NCBI GenBank assembly: GCA_016714225.1
Contig: JADJNS010000036.1
Span: 20,694 to 84,693 of the forward strand
Length of the DNA: 64,000 bases
Direction of reading: 5' to 3'
Source of the DNA: Archangiaceae bacterium
GTDB lineage: Bacteria; Myxococcota; Myxococcia; Myxococcales; Myxococcaceae
Below, one piece after another: positions 61,807 to 64,000 of this stretch. Every line of letters starts with the position of its first letter. Position 1 is the stretch's first letter. Below the pieces are notes generated by a model, which saw only the letters and a program-made list of their open reading frames with translations, was not told the DNA's origin and made no database searches. The position numbers were made by a program, and so were the translations under genes.

Positions 61807-63678
61807 ATGCGCAACAATCTGGCGATGATCGCGGCTCGGCACGGAGCTCTCATTGCGGCAGTGGTGCTCGTGCTCGGAGCGTGCGACCCCGATGTGGGAG
61901 CTGATGACGCCGGACAAGGCGGTGGCACCGCGGGTGGAGGCGGAGGAGGCGGCACCGCAGGCGGAGGCGCAGGTGGGTCAGGCGGCGACGCGGGCGGCAG
62001 CGCAGGCGGTCAGTCCGGTGGAAGTGCCGGCGGTCGCGCCGGCGGCAGCGCGGGCGGCCAGTCCGGTGGAGGTGCCGGCGGTCGCGCCGGCGGCAGCGCA
62101 GGTGGCCAGTCCGGTGGAAGTGCCGGCGGTCGCGCCGGCGGCAGCGCGGGCGGCCAGTCCGGTGGAAGTGCCGGCGGTCGCGCCGGCGGAAGCGCGGGCG
62201 GTCAGTCTGGCGGCAGTGCAGGCGGTCGCGCCGGTGGAAGCGCAGGCGGCGCTGCAGGAGGAGCCGCGGGCGGCGCGATGGCGCGGCTGGTGGTGAGCTC
62301 TCCGCTGTCCGAGCTGGCGCAGATCAAGTCGGCGCTCGCGTCGGGCCCGCGCAAAGCCTACTGGGACGACCTCAAGGGCGACTCGCAGTTCAAGGTGAAC
62401 ACCGCCTCGATTCCCAACTGGTCGGGCACCGTCACCTTCAACGGCGTCACCTTCGACCCGAAGCGGTTCGTCTCGACCGAGCTGCCCGACCAGGCGGCGG
62501 TCGACGCCGAGGGCTCGTTCATCATGACGACGGCGCAGAACGCGTACGGCTGCGCGCTGCGCTGGTACTTCGACGGTGACGCGGCCTGCGGCACGCACGC
62601 GCTCACGATTCTCGACGCGTGGTCGGCGAACTTCGCGGTCGCCTCGTGCCGGCCCAGCGGCATCGACATTCGGGAGAACCAGATCAAGCTGTGGTCGGGC
62701 TGGTCGGTGCCGGCCTTCATTCAGGCGGCGGAGCTGCTGTGGGAGCACCCCGGCTTCACTGCGGCGAAGAAGGCGCAGTTCGCCGACTGGCTGTGGCGGG
62801 TGTTCCTGCTGCAGACGCCGGTGCTCGCCGAGTCCGATGGAGAGATTCTCGGCATGCGCTTCGCCGGGTGGAACGGTCGTGCCTCGAGCTGGCAGTCGCG
62901 GCTGTGGGTGGGCCTGGTGATGAAGGCCGCAAGTCACGCACGCGCCGACGAGGTGCTGAGCGACATCGTGCTCAAGCTCGCCGACCGGATGCCCGAGATT
63001 CTCTATTACGGCAAGGCGCCGTGGCACGAGGTGCTCGGTCAGCCGTGGCCGAAGCAGCCGTACCGACACGTCGGCCCGACCTACGGCAACTTCCACCAGC
63101 CCGGGCCACTCGAGACGTACTGGCACTTCGCCGCGACCGGCTCGACGCCGCCCGCGTACTTCGTGGGCATGGGCAGCGAGACCGGCCGCGACCTGGGCCA
63201 CACCCAGATGGGGGTCGACGCCCTCGCGAAAGCGCTGCGCGCCATGCGGCTCAACGGGCTCGGAGACCGCTACGTCGCCAGCGACCTCGGCAGCGTGATG
63301 CTCCAGCTCGGCGAGCGCCACGCGCGCTTCTACAACGAGGCGCTCGATGCGTACTGGGCCAACCCCAGCGCGTTTCAGTTCGGCGGCGCCCCGAGCATCG
63401 AGGGCCTCTCGTGCGGCTTCAGCCCGAGCGGGTGGCCTTCGGGCATCGCCCCGTTCGCGAAGTCGAGCAGCTGCCCCGCCAGCGCGCCGGCGCAGGTCAC
63501 GTTCAAGATCGGCGGCGGCTCGGCCGACCACGGCTGGGAGTACCTCCGCATGGAGCTCAAGGCGAAGGCCTTCGCCACCCCCGAGCTCGACCGCCTCACC
63601 CACCGCCTGCGCGGCGTCGGCACCCGCAGCACCAGCAACGTCGCCGGCTCCGTGGCATCAGCACCGCCAACGCGATGA
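61807..63678 (+). CDS. alginate-lyase-like lipoprotein with AGG stalk
   Basis: A 623-aa exported protein from ATG 61807 (MRNNLAMIAARHG); lipobox LGAC. About 110 residues of GGSAGGQSGG-type repeats follow as a stalk. The mature domain is alpha/alpha-toroid-like and matches the alginate lyase superfamily: NAYGCALRWYFDGDAACGTH, ILDAWSANF, ENQIKLWSGWSVPAFIQAAE. The annotated frame ends oddly (VASAPPTR). One extra base near 63655 would continue as ISTANAMNWEPLLSLDYN to 63713, a more natural end. Substrate likely a uronic-acid polysaccharide, unproven. Confidence 0.75.
   Translation: MRNNLAMIAARHGALIAAVVLVLGACDPDVGADDAGQGGGTAGGGGGGGTAGGGAGGSGGDAGGSAGGQSGGSAGGRAGGSAGGQSGGGAGGRAGGSAGGQSGGSAGGRAGGSAGGQSGGSAGGRAGGSAGGQSGGSAGGRAGGSAGGAAGGAAGGAMARLVVSSPLSELAQIKSALASGPRKAYWDDLKGDSQFKVNTASIPNWSGTVTFNGVTFDPKRFVSTELPDQAAVDAEGSFIMTTAQNAYGCALRWYFDGDAACGTHALTILDAWSANFAVASCRPSGIDIRENQIKLWSGWSVPAFIQAAELLWEHPGFTAAKKAQFADWLWRVFLLQTPVLAESDGEILGMRFAGWNGRASSWQSRLWVGLVMKAASHARADEVLSDIVLKLADRMPEILYYGKAPWHEVLGQPWPKQPYRHVGPTYGNFHQPGPLETYWHFAATGSTPPAYFVGMGSETGRDLGHTQMGVDALAKALRAMRLNGLGDRYVASDLGSVMLQLGERHARFYNEALDAYWANPSAFQFGGAPSIEGLSCGFSPSGWPSGIAPFAKSSSCPASAPAQVTFKIGGGSADHGWEYLRMELKAKAFATPELDRLTHRLRGVGTRSTSNVAGSVASAPPTR
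61990..62260. repeat. 48-bp minisatellite coding GGSAGGQSGGSAGGRA
   Basis: About five copies of a 48-bp unit (16 residues) inside the alginate-lyase-like gene, with a few substitutions. Same Gly-rich theme as the neighbouring lipoproteins but a different unit length. Confidence 0.75.
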
Positions 63679-63787
63679 ACTGGGAGCCGCTGCTCTCGCT
63701 CGACTACAACTGAGCGAAGGGCCGCGCAGCGAATGACGAGCGCGGGTCTTCGACGAGCGGCCGTCGAACTGAGGACGGCGGGCATTC

Positions 63788-63828
63788 TGTGTAGCGCTTG
63801 CAGTACCTATTACTGCAGGCGCAACACA
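63788..63828. terminator. 18-bp imperfect palindrome between convergent genes
   Basis: Arms 63788-63805 and 63811-63828 pair at 16 of 18 positions around CCTAT; the inner TGCAGTA/TACTGCA is perfect. It lies between the stop of the alginate-lyase-like gene and the stop of the TetR gene, so it can serve both as a terminator. Confidence 0.6.
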
Positions 63829-63850
63829 GTTCACGCAGCACCGGTCTTCC

Positions 63851-64000
63851 TCAAGCCCGCTGCAGGTACGCGGTCGCCAGCCGGGTGAGCTCGGCGAGGA
63901 AGGTCTCGTCGCCGAGGTAGTCGGGGCGCTCGAGCAGGGCGGCGTCGAGCACCGCCTCCATCGCGCGCACCATCACGAACGACATCATCTCGAGCTGCCC
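63851..64000 (-). CDS. TetR-family regulator, C-terminal 49 residues
   Basis: The minus-strand frame from the window edge reads FVMVRAMEAVLDAALLERP, then a short acidic stretch, LAELTRLATAYLQRA and TGA at 63851. Helix composition and the (V/I)RAxEAxxxxAxxERP...EL..L...YL pattern match the C-terminal ligand-binding domain of TetR proteins. The DNA-binding part lies outside the window. Confidence 0.7.
   Translation of the reverse strand, partial: GQLEMMSFVMVRAMEAVLDAALLERPDYLGDETFLAELTRLATAYLQRA

Noticed and set aside
61321..62260. Regular direct repeats that resemble a CRISPR array
   Set aside because: The units are contiguous without unique spacers and keep the reading frame of two lipoprotein genes; they are coding minisatellites.

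Overview
The window is high-GC (roughly 70 percent by eye), gene-dense DNA with strong G/C bias at third codon positions and frequent GTG starts. It points to a flagellated member of the Myxococcota. The reasons are Ser/Thr kinases with PEGA or AAA/TPR extensions, a repeat-companion (TIGR02996-type) N-terminus, a MYXO-CTERM-like sorting tail on a matrixin protease, and many lipoproteins whose mature N-terminus is a low-complexity Gly/Ala/Thr/Ser tract (AGG or TAGG repeats). I cannot name a genus. No rRNA, tRNA, CRISPR array, prophage or intact insertion sequence was seen.

Layout. 1-8.5 kb: GST, a frame-disrupted secreted protein, a c-type cytochrome lipoprotein, a SLOG/LOG-like protein, and a 1284-aa topoisomerase III-RecQ-HRDC fusion. 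8.7-16.2 kb: a PEGA-tailed Ser/Thr kinase, an ECF sigma factor overlapping an anti-sigma/DsbA-like composite protein, two coupled unknown genes, a pentapeptide-repeat protein and an AraC regulator. 16.2-17.4 kb: a repeat-rich stretch with no credible gene. 17.4-25.4 kb: rhomboid protease, ceramidase-like protein, a pseudokinase-like protein, a degenerate TatD-like protein, gamma-glutamyltransferase and a PilZ protein. 25.5-28.7 kb: glmU-glmS, the UDP-GlcNAc supply pair. 28.8-44.1 kb: a giant kinase-AAA-TPR protein and many exported or membrane proteins (serine hydrolase, MepA/LysM endopeptidase, di-heme cytochrome, AI-2E transporter, matrixin), plus hemerythrin and FabF.

44.5-55.3 kb is one minus-strand block. 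In the order transcribed it runs flhA, flhF, flhG, fliA, a second MinD-like ATPase with a C-terminal PilZ domain, a sigma-54 response regulator, a TPR membrane protein, a receiver protein and a histidine kinase. It couples flagellar export, placement and number control to c-di-GMP and two-component signalling. Two of its genes are disrupted as sequenced (a one-base frameshift in the sigma-54 regulator, an in-frame amber codon in the kinase).

55.5-64 kb: an enoyl-CoA isomerase-like gene coupled to a B12-binding radical SAM gene, four secreted lipoproteins (including a beta-helix protein and an alginate-lyase-like protein) and the 3' end of a TetR gene. Four reading-frame disruptions in 64 kb (near 1370, 45365, 48531 and 63655) may reflect sequence error as much as gene decay. 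Most striking are the TopoIII-RecQ fusion, the MinD-PilZ/sigma-54 regulator pair, the anti-sigma/DsbA composite, and a 31-bp perfect inverted repeat built of hexamers at 44.2-44.4 kb.
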